DNA from: Phaeodactylum tricornutum CCAP 1055/1
Taxonomy: Eukaryota; Bacillariophyta; Bacillariophyceae; Surirellales; Neidiaceae
Direction: 5' to 3'
DNA length: 64,000 nt
Assembly: GCF_000150955.2 (NCBI RefSeq)
Contig: NC_011671.1
Coordinates: 992,001-1,056,000, forward strand
Shown here: positions 51,170 to 60,634 of the stretch, piece by piece
Position numbering within the stretch: the first letter of the stretch is position 1
Layout of the letters: each line of letters begins with the position of its first letter
Translations under genes and position numbers: made by a program
Notes under the pieces: generated by a model
Seen by the model: only the letters and a program-made list of their open reading frames with translations
What the model was told of the DNA's origin: nothing
The model's database searches: none

Positions 51170-52777
51170 TTACTTTGCTCCAGCTTTGGTAAGGGGTTCT
51201 GCATTGTCATGCGGTAAGGACAACGTCTCATCGTCGTTTACTGAGATCTCGTATACCTCTGACCGATATATGTATTTTACCAAAAGGCGAGGCTGTGCTT
51301 TCTGAGTAGATGTCACTTCCCTAGGTCTTCTCCATAAGCCTGCAAGCCAGGTTGAACATCCCTCGTCAACAGCTTCTTTCTCGGTTTGTCCGGGAAACTC
51401 CAAGGGGCAAAATCCCAGCAGATTCTTCTTGGATACATCTGCCAATTTAATTGAGGATTCGGACACCCAGAACTGCATTGGAACAGTTACATCGAAGCTA
51501 TCACCACCCGAAATATAGTAAATAGCCTTTTGGATCACCAGTCCATTCTCCTTTGTTTCTTGTCGGACGCGGGCGACCGCTCGTGATTCCATTAGCTTCT
51601 GCTGCTGTATCGCCTGGGCCCGCGATTTCATCCCTGTTTGTCCTCGCTTTACATCTCTACCTGCAGTGGTTTGATTTCCATTGAGTTCATTAAAGACACG
51701 ACTAATGGTTTCTTGTAAAGCGTGGCTTAAGACAATGGCGTAAAAGGCTTCCATGGTAGTGAACCATGGATTGATGTGTCCAGCATCCAAAATGATCGGT
51801 ATGCGCACTGTCAAGTCAGCATCGGACCAGACCAACGTCCATGTCAATCCCTTGAATGTGCGTAGAATACCCATACTGATACATATCGCCCGTTGCAGTT
51901 TTTGCGACAGCGAAAAACCTACGTTCAATCCGGATCCTCCCGACCATCGAGTCGATAAATTGAATGAGCGCTTTGCTGACGTTCGTGGCGAAACCGAGAA
52001 CGACAAGAACGGAAAGCAGGTTTTGCTCCAGCCTGCCGAAAGCCTCCAAGGGTGCTGGGTATGTGCATTTATCGTGACGCCTGTAGATACAGCAGCGGAA
52101 GAACATAACCTCTGGTCCAAAGATACAGTTCCTTTGAGCGTATAGGACTCACTCAGTTTTCGACTAATGGAAACGTCGGCTTTGCATGTAGGCTGCTGAT
52201 TCATTGGAGTACTAATGTCGATACTGGAGAAAGTGGATTTTGAAAAGCCAATATCAGTCGATCCTCCTATCTTAATTTCCTTGTGGTCGCCCACTGTAGA
52301 AATCCCACTCTCCACAAAACCCAAATTGTTGGAGAACTGATACCGACCAGCCAAAGTTCCTGTCAAAAATCCGGTACTGCCTTTTGCGACGGAGCTTGCC
52401 CCAATAGACCCACTCCAGTTACCTCTACCGTTTCCAAGTACTGGACCGAAAATTAACGGGAAACGGGAATCCAGTGACATGCGCTGCCCTTTGACAGTTT
52501 GGAAGCCCTTTTCGTTGGAGAGGCGCAAAGGATACTCGATCAACGCAGAACGCGTCACAGCCACGGATGTAGGATTTCGGGCCTTGTTATTATTGTCGGA
52601 TGTAAAAGACCTAGCCGACAGTCGGGAAGGGTCCTTGGCACTGCTCGTACCGAGATTTGTAGAGAGACTGAGATCGAAAGGGTCAGAGGAAAGTCTTAAG
52701 TCTGGCTGTCGAATTGTAGCCGCATAATCGTCAAAATGACCTATGAAATGTTCTGCTTCCTCCAGTGACGAGGGCAT
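51170..52777 (-). CDS. DNAJC11-like protein lacking a J domain
   Basis: 535 aa, intron-free. The C-terminal 150 residues match the DUF3395 end of DNAJC11: a helical ESRAVARVRQETKENGLVIQKA segment, DVTVPMQFWV, KKNLLGFCPLEF and LLVKYIYRSEVYEISV. The middle (about 90-330) is rich in alternating hydrophobic/polar strands like the DNAJC11 beta-barrel-like region. DNAJC11 sits at the mitochondrial outer membrane with the MICOS/MIB complex that shapes cristae. The N-terminal J domain with its HPD motif is missing: the protein begins MPSSLEEAEHFIGHFDDYA, and the 350 bp upstream show no HPD-bearing frame or exon. This looks like a natural J-less form. Confidence 0.8.
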   Translation of the reverse strand: MPSSLEEAEHFIGHFDDYAATIRQPDLRLSSDPFDLSLSTNLGTSSAKDPSRLSARSFTSDNNNKARNPTSVAVTRSALIEYPLRLSNEKGFQTVKGQRMSLDSRFPLIFGPVLGNGRGNWSGSIGASSVAKGSTGFLTGTLAGRYQFSNNLGFVESGISTVGDHKEIKIGGSTDIGFSKSTFSSIDISTPMNQQPTCKADVSISRKLSESYTLKGTVSLDQRLCSSAAVSTGVTINAHTQHPWRLSAGWSKTCFPFLSFSVSPRTSAKRSFNLSTRWSGGSGLNVGFSLSQKLQRAICISMGILRTFKGLTWTLVWSDADLTVRIPIILDAGHINPWFTTMEAFYAIVLSHALQETISRVFNELNGNQTTAGRDVKRGQTGMKSRAQAIQQQKLMESRAVARVRQETKENGLVIQKAIYYISGGDSFDVTVPMQFWVSESSIKLADVSKKNLLGFCPLEFPGQTEKEAVDEGCSTWLAGLWRRPREVTSTQKAQPRLLVKYIYRSEVYEISVNDDETLSLPHDNAEPLTKAGAK

Positions 52778-53175
52778 TGTATCTTGCTCCTCTTTTGAAG
52801 TTTAAGAGCAAAGAGGAGCACGCTTGCGAAATACAGAACGTTCATATCGGAGTCATCTCATCATTTCACGACAGTCGGATCAATTTCATTCTGCTCCTGT
52901 TTTGGAAAAATGATACGCGTCTTTGGACGGAGAACAGACGGCGATATTTCGACAACGTCTACCCTCTTTTCCCCTCTCGAAACAAATACCGTCGCAATTT
53001 ACGAAAACGTAATAAATTTTATCCTCCGGAAATGCTGCTGATGTCGATGGCGTTAATGTAAGCAATTTGGAGATCTCATGATACAGCATTTTGTATAGTC
53101 ATTTCAATCGCCGCTAGCCTGAATACATCAGTGGTATTCTATCGACCTAAAATTCGGGCGCTTGTCGAAAGACAC
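52778..53175. other. Divergent intergenic region, DNAJC11-like / lumen protein
   Basis: About 400 bp between head-to-head genes. I looked here for a missing J-domain exon and found none. No motif stands out. Confidence 0.5.
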
Positions 53176-54204
53176 ATGACAATCACGCTGTTAACAATGT
53201 GCGTCAAAGTGTACACGATGGTTTTATCATTGATCATCGTCACGCTAATTGCAAGTGCTGGCGGGTACGTGCTTCCGCAACAACTTTGCTTTGCTCCGTC
53301 GATTTCTTACCGCAGAATGGCATCGGTCAGAACGGAATCGGGTCTATATGTCTACGTTGAGCCGAAAGAAAGATGGGTTTCTCGACGCACTGTTTTTCAA
53401 TCCACAATAGCTGCTAGTGTTTCGATTGTCTCGATGTCGGGACAGTTCGTGCTGGCCGACGAGGTTGAAGAATCTTCCGTTCTGCCTCAAACGACGACCC
53501 GCCCTTACGCACCGACTGAATTTCTAATGCCTGCAGTTCGAGTCCAACACGTGATCGAACGAGCTTACGACTTGGCCACATCGCTCCAAGTACCAAGTTC
53601 GCCTGATCCGCAAGCAGCTTTGACCGAACTCGAATTTCTGTTGTTGACACCCCAAAACTACACCAGCTCTGTTCTAAACACCATTGCAATTCAACCCGCT
53701 CCGCAATACATCGAAAGCTATAAACGAAAGCGACAAGAACTTTCGTTGCTGGAACAGCCGGGAGCGGCCATGGTACAGAATGGAGAGATTGACACCTGGA
53801 AACGCCTCAAAAGACAAGAGCGGGCTCGAGAAAACACGGATGAAATCAGGGCAGCCCTCAACGTTTATACAGCCAACCTAAATTTCAATGCCGACTCATA
53901 TATTTTCAACGAATCCAAGGCACTCAAATCGAAACTCATTCGGGAAGACAAACTTCCCGACGTCAAGACTGTTATCGCATCCGATATGGGGATGCGTTAT
54001 CTGTACCGCAATCAAGTCTTGACGGCAATGGATGAAGCGCGAGCAGAATTGCGCTACCAGTTGACGCTGTCTTCAAATGCGATGGATGTGGCTGATTTGG
54101 TGGAGTTGCTAGAAAAGGCACGGAACGCGTTGGACACTTGGCTTTCACTTATTGATCCTCCTGACCTTCGTGAAGCACAACATGCACTAGCGATGGCTAC
54201 ATAA
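53176..54204 (+). CDS. Probable thylakoid lumen protein with Tat-type signal, unknown function
   Basis: 342 aa from ATG 53176 (in-frame ATG at 53131 is possible). It has three targeting layers. A hydrophobic signal peptide (about 14-28) is followed by CFAPS near 38-42, a plastid-type cleavage region. Then a twin-arginine motif SRR at 69-71, a hydrophobic stretch and ALADE-like FVLADE at 91-96 form a lumen-targeting Tat signal. The mature part is helical, rich in Gln, Arg and Glu, without cysteine pairs or cofactor motifs that I recognise; it could be PsbQ-like in shape, but the similarity is not compelling. It ends 87 bp from the convergent UBX gene. Confidence 0.7.
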   Translation: MTITLLTMCVKVYTMVLSLIIVTLIASAGGYVLPQQLCFAPSISYRRMASVRTESGLYVYVEPKERWVSRRTVFQSTIAASVSIVSMSGQFVLADEVEESSVLPQTTTRPYAPTEFLMPAVRVQHVIERAYDLATSLQVPSSPDPQAALTELEFLLLTPQNYTSSVLNTIAIQPAPQYIESYKRKRQELSLLEQPGAAMVQNGEIDTWKRLKRQERARENTDEIRAALNVYTANLNFNADSYIFNESKALKSKLIREDKLPDVKTVIASDMGMRYLYRNQVLTAMDEARAELRYQLTLSSNAMDVADLVELLEKARNALDTWLSLIDPPDLREAQHALAMAT

Positions 54205-54291
54205 TGCCTCTTTGGGCAATTAGAAGTGATGCGTCGACTCAAAGGACTGCAGCACGCAAACAATTTAGCAATTTCTAGATAAGAAGGGTTT

Positions 54292-55887
54292 TCAATCTTC
54301 GTCGCCTTTGGAATCCAACGTGATTCGGGACACACGAAGCCCGATCATTTTGGAGAGTCCAGCCTCGGCTAGTGTCATTTCGCTGACATCGTATGTAAAT
54401 GAATTTTGGCCGTTCATGGTGGTAAGTACCACCGTTTCCCGTTCTAAGTCGAACATGGCATCAACCCAGTCAAAAATAGTTCCTAGCGCCTCGCTCGACG
54501 CGAAACGCCTTCGCCCGGACCGGCCATCGGAAAACCGTAACGCGACAGTTTTGGCATCCGCAACTTCAGATCCGGGCTCATTGGGCAGCGACTCCAGCAA
54601 CATTTGCCGTCGTTCCTGTACCGCAGCTTGCCGTTTCTTTTCTGCGTTCTCTCGAGCAAGACGCTCTTCTCTTTTTTGAAGCTCCCGTTCCTGACGACCA
54701 ATATCACTTTGTACACTACCTTTGTAGCCCTCAACACGTTCCTTGTGCAAGCCCAGTTCTCGCAGTTCTGTATGCATCATAGTATACTGTTTGGCGTGTC
54801 GCTTACGAAGGGCATTGAGCCATGCTACCATCATTTCGGCTGAGGGAGGTGGGCTGCAGTGATGTTGGGCCAAGAGTCGAGGTACCATTCTAGAGATGCC
54901 CTGCTTGTCAATGACCTGTGCTAGGTACGCGACGACAAGAATTGGTCTCTTTTGACCTTTGCTGCCTGTGGGTTGCGCTTTTAAGCGTTTAATTGCGGCG
55001 ATAGCTTCAGGAGATCCTGCCTTGGCACTCCAAAGCGTGAAGGAGCCGGTCGTTTGGCCCTTACGGGCCTTCTTTTCCGCGACGCTGGATACTTCGGCAC
55101 TAAGGAAGGCCTCAATCACTCCGGTATCGGCCTGTAGCTCTCCAGGTTTTGAAGCGGGAATCAATACTAATAACAGGCGACCGTTGGCTCGAGATGCCTT
55201 GAGTGCATCAACTATGTTGCCGCCCAATACTGGAGACGGCCGCTCCACCTCGGCTCGAGAGCTATTAACTCGGTACGACGACGAGAGAAACTCTCCAAAG
55301 TCCGAGTTGCGAGTCCGAGTTTTAGCGACTACCGATTTCGCTCCTTTTGGAGATGATTTCTTTGCTTTCTCTGCTGCCTCGTCTTTGTCTTCTGCATCGT
55401 CCTTCGCAGTACCAGGAGAATTCCAGGCAGCCGACACCATCCTCTTGAGTCCTCGAAAGATCTGAGTTGCGATACCCAATTCGACGTCTTCCCCTTCGTC
55501 GCTACCTTGAAAAGCTGCCTGTAGGCCCCGGCCAAGTGCTTTAATCGATCCCAAGGTGACCTTTCCGAAAAAGACAGCCACTTTTTTGGGAAGATTCAGG
55601 ACAGTTCTTCCATTCGAAGCAAGTGCGACGCCGTCATCGTCGTCGCTGCTGGCTGCGTCAGAAAATTCATCGTCGCTACCTCCTCTCGGCAGGTGTAGAC
55701 TTCTCGTTTGCTGCAGCTCCCAGGTCTTCCTCCGGTACAGAATGGGACCAGGTTCGAAACGAGACGCCCTGGCGGAACCTTCTTGGCGGATCACTCCATC
55801 AACGGAAGTTGGGATGCCGGCAACCACCAAGACCAAGACGGCAAAAGCGAGTAATGCTTGTACCGCCGGCGTTTTCCGCTCGGACAT
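54292..55887 (-). CDS. UBX-domain protein with signal peptide, candidate SELMA component (sUBX-like)
   Basis: 531 aa from ATG 55887. It begins MSERKTPAVQALL with a clear signal peptide ending near SVDG. UBX proteins recruit the p97/CDC48 ATPase and normally act in the cytosol, so a signal peptide is unusual. Diatoms use a duplicated, ERAD-derived translocator (SELMA) in the second outermost plastid membrane, with its own CDC48 and a UBX protein; the absence of Phe after the cleavage site fits retention in the periplastidal space. Domain order: acidic region, UAS-like domain (about 215-330, LLLVLIPAS, RPILVVAYLA), coiled coil (400-440) and UBX domain (about 445-525, VALRFSDGRSGRRRF). This is the FAF2/UBXD8 layout. 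Confidence 0.85.
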   Translation of the reverse strand: MSERKTPAVQALLAFAVLVLVVAGIPTSVDGVIRQEGSARASRFEPGPILYRRKTWELQQTRSLHLPRGGSDDEFSDAASSDDDDGVALASNGRTVLNLPKKVAVFFGKVTLGSIKALGRGLQAAFQGSDEGEDVELGIATQIFRGLKRMVSAAWNSPGTAKDDAEDKDEAAEKAKKSSPKGAKSVVAKTRTRNSDFGEFLSSSYRVNSSRAEVERPSPVLGGNIVDALKASRANGRLLLVLIPASKPGELQADTGVIEAFLSAEVSSVAEKKARKGQTTGSFTLWSAKAGSPEAIAAIKRLKAQPTGSKGQKRPILVVAYLAQVIDKQGISRMVPRLLAQHHCSPPPSAEMMVAWLNALRKRHAKQYTMMHTELRELGLHKERVEGYKGSVQSDIGRQERELQKREERLARENAEKKRQAAVQERRQMLLESLPNEPGSEVADAKTVALRFSDGRSGRRRFASSEALGTIFDWVDAMFDLERETVVLTTMNGQNSFTYDVSEMTLAEAGLSKMIGLRVSRITLDSKGDED

Positions 55888-56336
55888 TATCCCGTGATCT
55901 ACCTTTTCGATTGAGGTTTTCCCTGTGATGACTTGATCAAACAAACGAATCCGTTTGTTTGCTTGATTTTCTCCCTCGCTTCGTTTGGCGCAGAATTTTG
56001 GTGAGCCGATACGGACACAGTTGTCGTTGGATGCTAGAGTAGCTAGTAGTAGTAGGGAATGGTCGAACCCCAAACCTGCTTCCAGGTGGCGCCCTATGCT
56101 GGTTGGTATTCGGAAACAAGTATAGGGTATAGGGGTGTGTCGCTCTATGGTATCTGATCAAACAATCCGAGTACAACTACTGTAACACGGGAATTTATTG
56201 AGTCTTAGCGGTACTTGCTGCATTGCTCCGTAAGTATGCGGACGCATTAACGACTATGCAACTACCAGAATAAAACGGAAACAAGGCATTTTCTACTAGA
56301 AGGTAAACTAGGTAGGTCTCTCCAGCGGGTTGTGCT
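55888..56336. other. Intergenic region PRK / UBX gene
   Basis: 449 bp between minus-strand genes. An open frame extends upstream from the UBX gene to 56073 without coding character. No motif found. Confidence 0.5.
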
Positions 56337-57527
56337 TTAGGCGGCGGCCGCAGAAACACCGGCCTTGGCCTTGGCGGCGGCCGTCTTCTTTTCGTAAATG
56401 TCCCGGATAGCAAAGGCGGCGAGCGTTTGCATAAGACCGGTACCATTGTTGGATCCGGGGGCGGTAGCCAGGGCGAGCATGGCCTGGGTCATTTCTCCGT
56501 AAAACTTGGTCTTGGTGTTGCTCAAGGCGGATTCCACGTAGACAAGCTCCTGGATGTTGTCAAAGTTTCCGTCCATTTCGAGGACCTGAGCGTCCTTGCC
56601 GAAGAATTCTTCGGGGTAGTATGCGAGCTTGATTCCGGGGGCGGGGCTGGAGAGTTTGGTGGGAGCGGGGGTCCATTCGATCGAGGATCCCTCGTCAAAG
56701 AGGAAGCAGGGGTCGAAGTTTTCCACGCCTTCCTTCTGGATGCACCGGACACGGAGAGTCTTCTTGTCGTCCTGGTCGAGTCGAGTGGGGAGAACTTCAA
56801 TGATAAGGTCGGCGAGCTGCTTCTGGGGGTCAATGTATGCGTCGAAATCGGGCTTGCGGGCTTCGATGGAGGCCAAGATCGATTCCATGGAGTGACCACG
56901 CTCTTCCATGTCACGCTGCACCTTCCAGTTGAGCTTGACATCGTCGGAAATATCGAGGTAGAGAGAGAAGTCGAGCAAATCGAGGACACGCTTGTCGTGC
57001 ATGGGGTGTAGACCCTCAAAGATGATGATGGGAGTCGGTTCGATTGTTTCGGGTGTATCGAGGGTACCGTTGACGTGATTGTAGATGGGCTTTTCGACCG
57101 TCTTGCCGTCCTTGAGTGCCTTGACCTGTTCGTACATGAGGTCAAAGTTGTTTTCTTCCGGGTCGAGGGCAGTTCGCATGGTAACCTTCCGTCCGGCGCG
57201 GTCGTTGAGATGGTAGTCGTCTAGACAGATGACGGTCGTCAAGTCCGAGACGAGCGTGTTGGTTTCCCAGCTACCCTTGTCGAATCCACCGCCGAGGGGG
57301 CCGACGACGTCCCCGCCAAAGATGTTGGTTAGACGACGCATGAAAGTGGACTTTCCGCAGCCCGAATCGGCCGCTACACCGATAATGATGGGTGTCTGTC
57401 CCTCCTTGAGAGCCATGTTCAGGCTACTCGCGGACGGGGCCACACCGCGCAGGTTCGACGGCACGAACGCTGTCGGTGCAAAGGCAGCCGCTGTTGCGGT
57501 GAGAGAGGCAAAGACAGCAAACTTCAT
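56337..57527 (-). CDS. PRK: Phosphoribulokinase, plastid
   Basis: 396 aa from ATG 57527; an in-frame ATG at 57569 is less likely because MKFAVFASLT starts a perfect signal peptide ending AAFAPTAF, the ASAFAP plastid signal. PRK makes ribulose-1,5-bisphosphate in the Calvin cycle. The P-loop GVAADSGCGKS carries Cys57, and Cys101 lies in TTVICLDDYH; these match the redox pair of plant PRK, but the loop between them is about five residues longer (GPLGGG insertion). Another Cys pair occurs at RVRCIQKEG/FDPCF. IFEGLHPMHD is the Walker B region. Diatom PRK is reported to be little affected by redox, which the altered spacing might explain (inference). A Lys/Ala-rich tail ends the protein. Confidence 0.96.
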   Translation of the reverse strand: MKFAVFASLTATAAAFAPTAFVPSNLRGVAPSASSLNMALKEGQTPIIIGVAADSGCGKSTFMRRLTNIFGGDVVGPLGGGFDKGSWETNTLVSDLTTVICLDDYHLNDRAGRKVTMRTALDPEENNFDLMYEQVKALKDGKTVEKPIYNHVNGTLDTPETIEPTPIIIFEGLHPMHDKRVLDLLDFSLYLDISDDVKLNWKVQRDMEERGHSMESILASIEARKPDFDAYIDPQKQLADLIIEVLPTRLDQDDKKTLRVRCIQKEGVENFDPCFLFDEGSSIEWTPAPTKLSSPAPGIKLAYYPEEFFGKDAQVLEMDGNFDNIQELVYVESALSNTKTKFYGEMTQAMLALATAPGSNNGTGLMQTLAAFAIRDIYEKKTAAAKAKAGVSAAAA

Positions 57528-58451
57528 GTTTGGGATCAGAAGTAATGGAAGTGAGGACGAGTAGTACAATCTAAAACAATATTAATAAGACAGACTTGTG
57601 AGAGGGATTGTGTCGAGACGGGAGGCAACGAGAAAGGTTTCCCTTCTCGCTCGTGGGCTCACGTATCTTCGAGAAAACGTACGTCGTCCAAGCCTGGCGT
57701 ACCGTACGAACGCTAGCTAGCTCTAGCTACAGAGAGAGCTTAGCCAGCAGCGTACTGCCTCCGGTCGAGCCAATCCCTGGATCGGAAAACCTCGTGGTTT
57801 GGGGCTGGCGCACCACCACAACAACAAGTACGTGCGTGTATACTCTCTATCTATCGATGGTATCTGGTCTCTGTCGGTCGGTTCGGTTTCCGCGTACGTC
57901 CTCGTGTGCGTGAGTACAAGGGGTACGACGTGGCGCGCCGCGACCACGAAAATGGATTCTCCACCAATCCGATGCTTGCGTGACATCACTCCGACGTGGG
58001 TAACCGTGAATCGATCCTCCGGAATGGGATTGGTATTGGGGGGTAACAGTGGCTGTGATTCACAGTCTAATGTAAAATTGTCGTCAACTTTGGATTCGGA
58101 ATACAGGACAGACCCTGCTGGAAGCAGACAGACGATTATTCCAAATTGGTTTGTTCGGGGGGAGAAAAACACGCGCGCACCAAGCGGGCATAGGCGGGAG
58201 AATGGAATCGGTGACGACGGCAACAATGCGAATCACCGAGAGAGCGAAAGTCACCGCGGAATATACCTCACCTGTTTGCCTACCCGTCCAACTACCTCCA
58301 TGCCGGCATGCCTACCGCCTAGCAGAGTTAGCTGTCCATTTCAATTTCACAGACGGAACAATTTTCCTACGTCCTCTGGCCAGTGGAGAGGCACACACAT
58401 TCCCGTAGAGCAATTGGGCAATACCAACAACACAAGGATCAAGGAGTCGTC
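57528..58451. other. Divergent intergenic region PRK / membrane protein
   Basis: 924 bp between head-to-head genes, likely a shared promoter region. GCTAGCTAGCTC repeats occur near 57713-57726. A plus-strand open frame at 57799-58467 has no domain and looks like chance. A one-off TSACWGTSA match (TCACAGTCT) lies near 58057. Confidence 0.5.
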
Positions 58452-59871
58452 ATGTCCGTCGGTTTGACGCAACGAAAGAAGGGCGGCACCGAAGTCGTCG
58501 ACGATGAGGCAACGTCGTCGAGTTCCAACCCACCGTCCCACCAATCGTCCACGGACGATTTGAAAGGCATGCAAAAGCCGTCGACAGTCCCGCGCAAGTC
58601 GCTCAAGGAGCGCTCTCAGATTCCTTACAGTATGTACGTTATCTACGGCACCATATTTGCGCTTGAATTCTACGGTGGTGTCTATCGCGTCGAGACGTTG
58701 CAAAGCTGGTGGCGGTCCATGGCGACCTCGGCTAGCACGTGCGTTGCACTCTTGGGTTACACGCGCGACTTGACCAAGACTGCCGTTGACGGGGAATATC
58801 AGGATTGGCAGGAATATGCACAAACGGGTGTCATCTTTTCGCTGGTCTTGTCGCTCCTCTACGTGTTCTTCGTCGCACCGTTTCGGGCCGGATTATGGAC
58901 CGGAACCAGAGCCCGTCGGCACAAGATCCATCGATACATGGGGCTCATGTATCTCGTACAGTACACATTTGCTTGGGTCGAATATTTTACCGATTACGAC
59001 AACGCTGCCAAAAGCTTTTTACCCCATTTCATTGCCCTCAATGGTACGTACGCATCGTATTGCCGCTTTCGGTTTCAGTCCGTGTGTTGTGAGTTGCCGT
59101 TCGGTTTCTTCTCACACGCTCTTCTTCTCCGCCTAATCAGGGATTATCCAAGGAACATCGGCCTACTTTTCGTTCAAGGTTCTACCCGATCTCATCGATG
59201 CTGGATACTACTCCGACAAAGCTGTGCTGTCACGTAACTTTGTTCACGAAAATCTCTTCTTTTCGCTCATGTCCGTATGGGGATCCATCTACTACAATAC
59301 CCCTGTCCGATCTATTATGCAGACACACTTGGGAGGTAAGCTGGTGGAAGGAATATATCTCTTCTTTCCCTACATTCTCGTGAGGACATGGTTTCCCGTG
59401 ACACGCTTCTCCAACACTGGTACAACCTACAAGGGTCGCTCCGAGAGCAACAAACGCTTCTACGAAATTGGGACCTTTACAGTCAAGATTTTCTTTCTCT
59501 GGGCCAAGTACTTTTGTGGATTCTTCATCAACTGGCTCGTCTACCTCGATCTCGTTACTACTGAACAGTGGAAATTCCTGCATGGTCTATTCTTGCTCAA
59601 CCTTGGCACCGTCAGTTTGGCGGTGTTCTTACACACGCTGCGGTTCAAAAAGGTGCTTCCGGCCAAATTTACCTTTTCGTTGTACTTGGTGCAAATATAT
59701 TTGACCTTCACTGCCATTCCGCTGGCTTACGACATGTTTGCCTCCCATCCGAACCTTTGCGCACTCTGTGCCTCGGGAATTCTGTGCAACATGACACGAA
59801 GCCGCAAGATTCACGGCTTGTGGTGTCTAGCCTCCCTATACCTCTTGACACAAACCGATATTTCGTGGTAG
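58452..59871 (+). CDS. Multi-spanning membrane protein of unknown function (2 exons)
   Basis: Exons 58452-59043 and 59141-59871, intron 59044-59140 (97 nt, GTACGT...AATCAG); 440 aa. I do not recognise the family. The N-terminal 55 residues are hydrophilic, followed by about eight hydrophobic helices with conserved-looking loops (HKIHRYMGLMYLVQYTFAWVEYFTDYD; NKRFYEIGTFTVK). The charged histidines and Tyr/Trp-rich helices might bind a lipid or cofactor, but nothing diagnostic is seen. No plastid or mitochondrial presequence is seen. It is divergently paired with PRK across 924 bp, so co-regulation is possible. Confidence 0.75.
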
Positions 59872-60634
59872 TGGCGTCGCCGCCACTATAATCGGCAGGG
59901 GAGAAGACACATATTTTTTTCGTCGTAGTTTGTTGTCACATAAGTGATATGCCTTTCGCTTACATTCACAGTAACTGCAAACCCCCCTTAACGTGTCCTG
60001 CACGCAAACGGTAGCTTTTCGTTTTGATTGTCAGTATGGACTTTCTGACTGTGAAATCAAAGATATCGTACGCCTGTCGGACCGGACGAGTTTCGTGAGG
60101 GCGGGTCCGTAAATCGTTGTTTTTCTTGGATGGATTAACGGTAGTAGTGTAAGTAGGCATTTCCGCATGACTGTAGTTCGCCATTTTATTGGTATCTAAA
60201 GACGGGAGCCAAAATTCTATTTAATAGCCACATTTAGATACAATTGCCCCCGACGAATTTTCGCGCTGCCTGCAATAAGTTTTGGAGTTTTAGGAGGCCG
60301 TCTAAAAACCAGCGAATCAAAACAAAGATCGAAAAAGGTCACGAGCCGTGAGGCCGCTTACCCGCGAAACTCGCAGAGTGATTTTGACTCGGATTGGTAA
60401 TTTGCTCTCGTTACAGTCGATTCGCTCATGCCAATCCACCTTTGTTGCCGTGGCCATAGAACGAACCTCTGCCATTGGGCTTGGTTGTAACATACTCTAC
60501 CATTGATGTTCGTTTGAAGACGTATATATCACGTCCACAAACTGCGCCTCGTTCGCAACTACCGTTGGGGCCAACTGTAAGTCAAGTGACAGAATCGATA
60601 AAGACCTCGAAAAAATCCAATCCAGTCTTGCCAG
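59872..60634. other. Intergenic region, no gene recognised
   Basis: 763 bp between plus-strand genes. It holds TGACTGTGA at 60046-60054 and one-off matches near 59965 and 60412. No gene is recognised. Confidence 0.5.

Noticed and set aside
52778-53175. Upstream exon coding a J domain for the DNAJC11-like gene
   Set aside because: No minus-strand frame here contains HPD or the J-domain helices.
57799-58467. 222-codon plus-strand open frame in the PRK divergent region
   Set aside because: Composition looks random, no domain; it overlaps the real start of the membrane protein in another frame.
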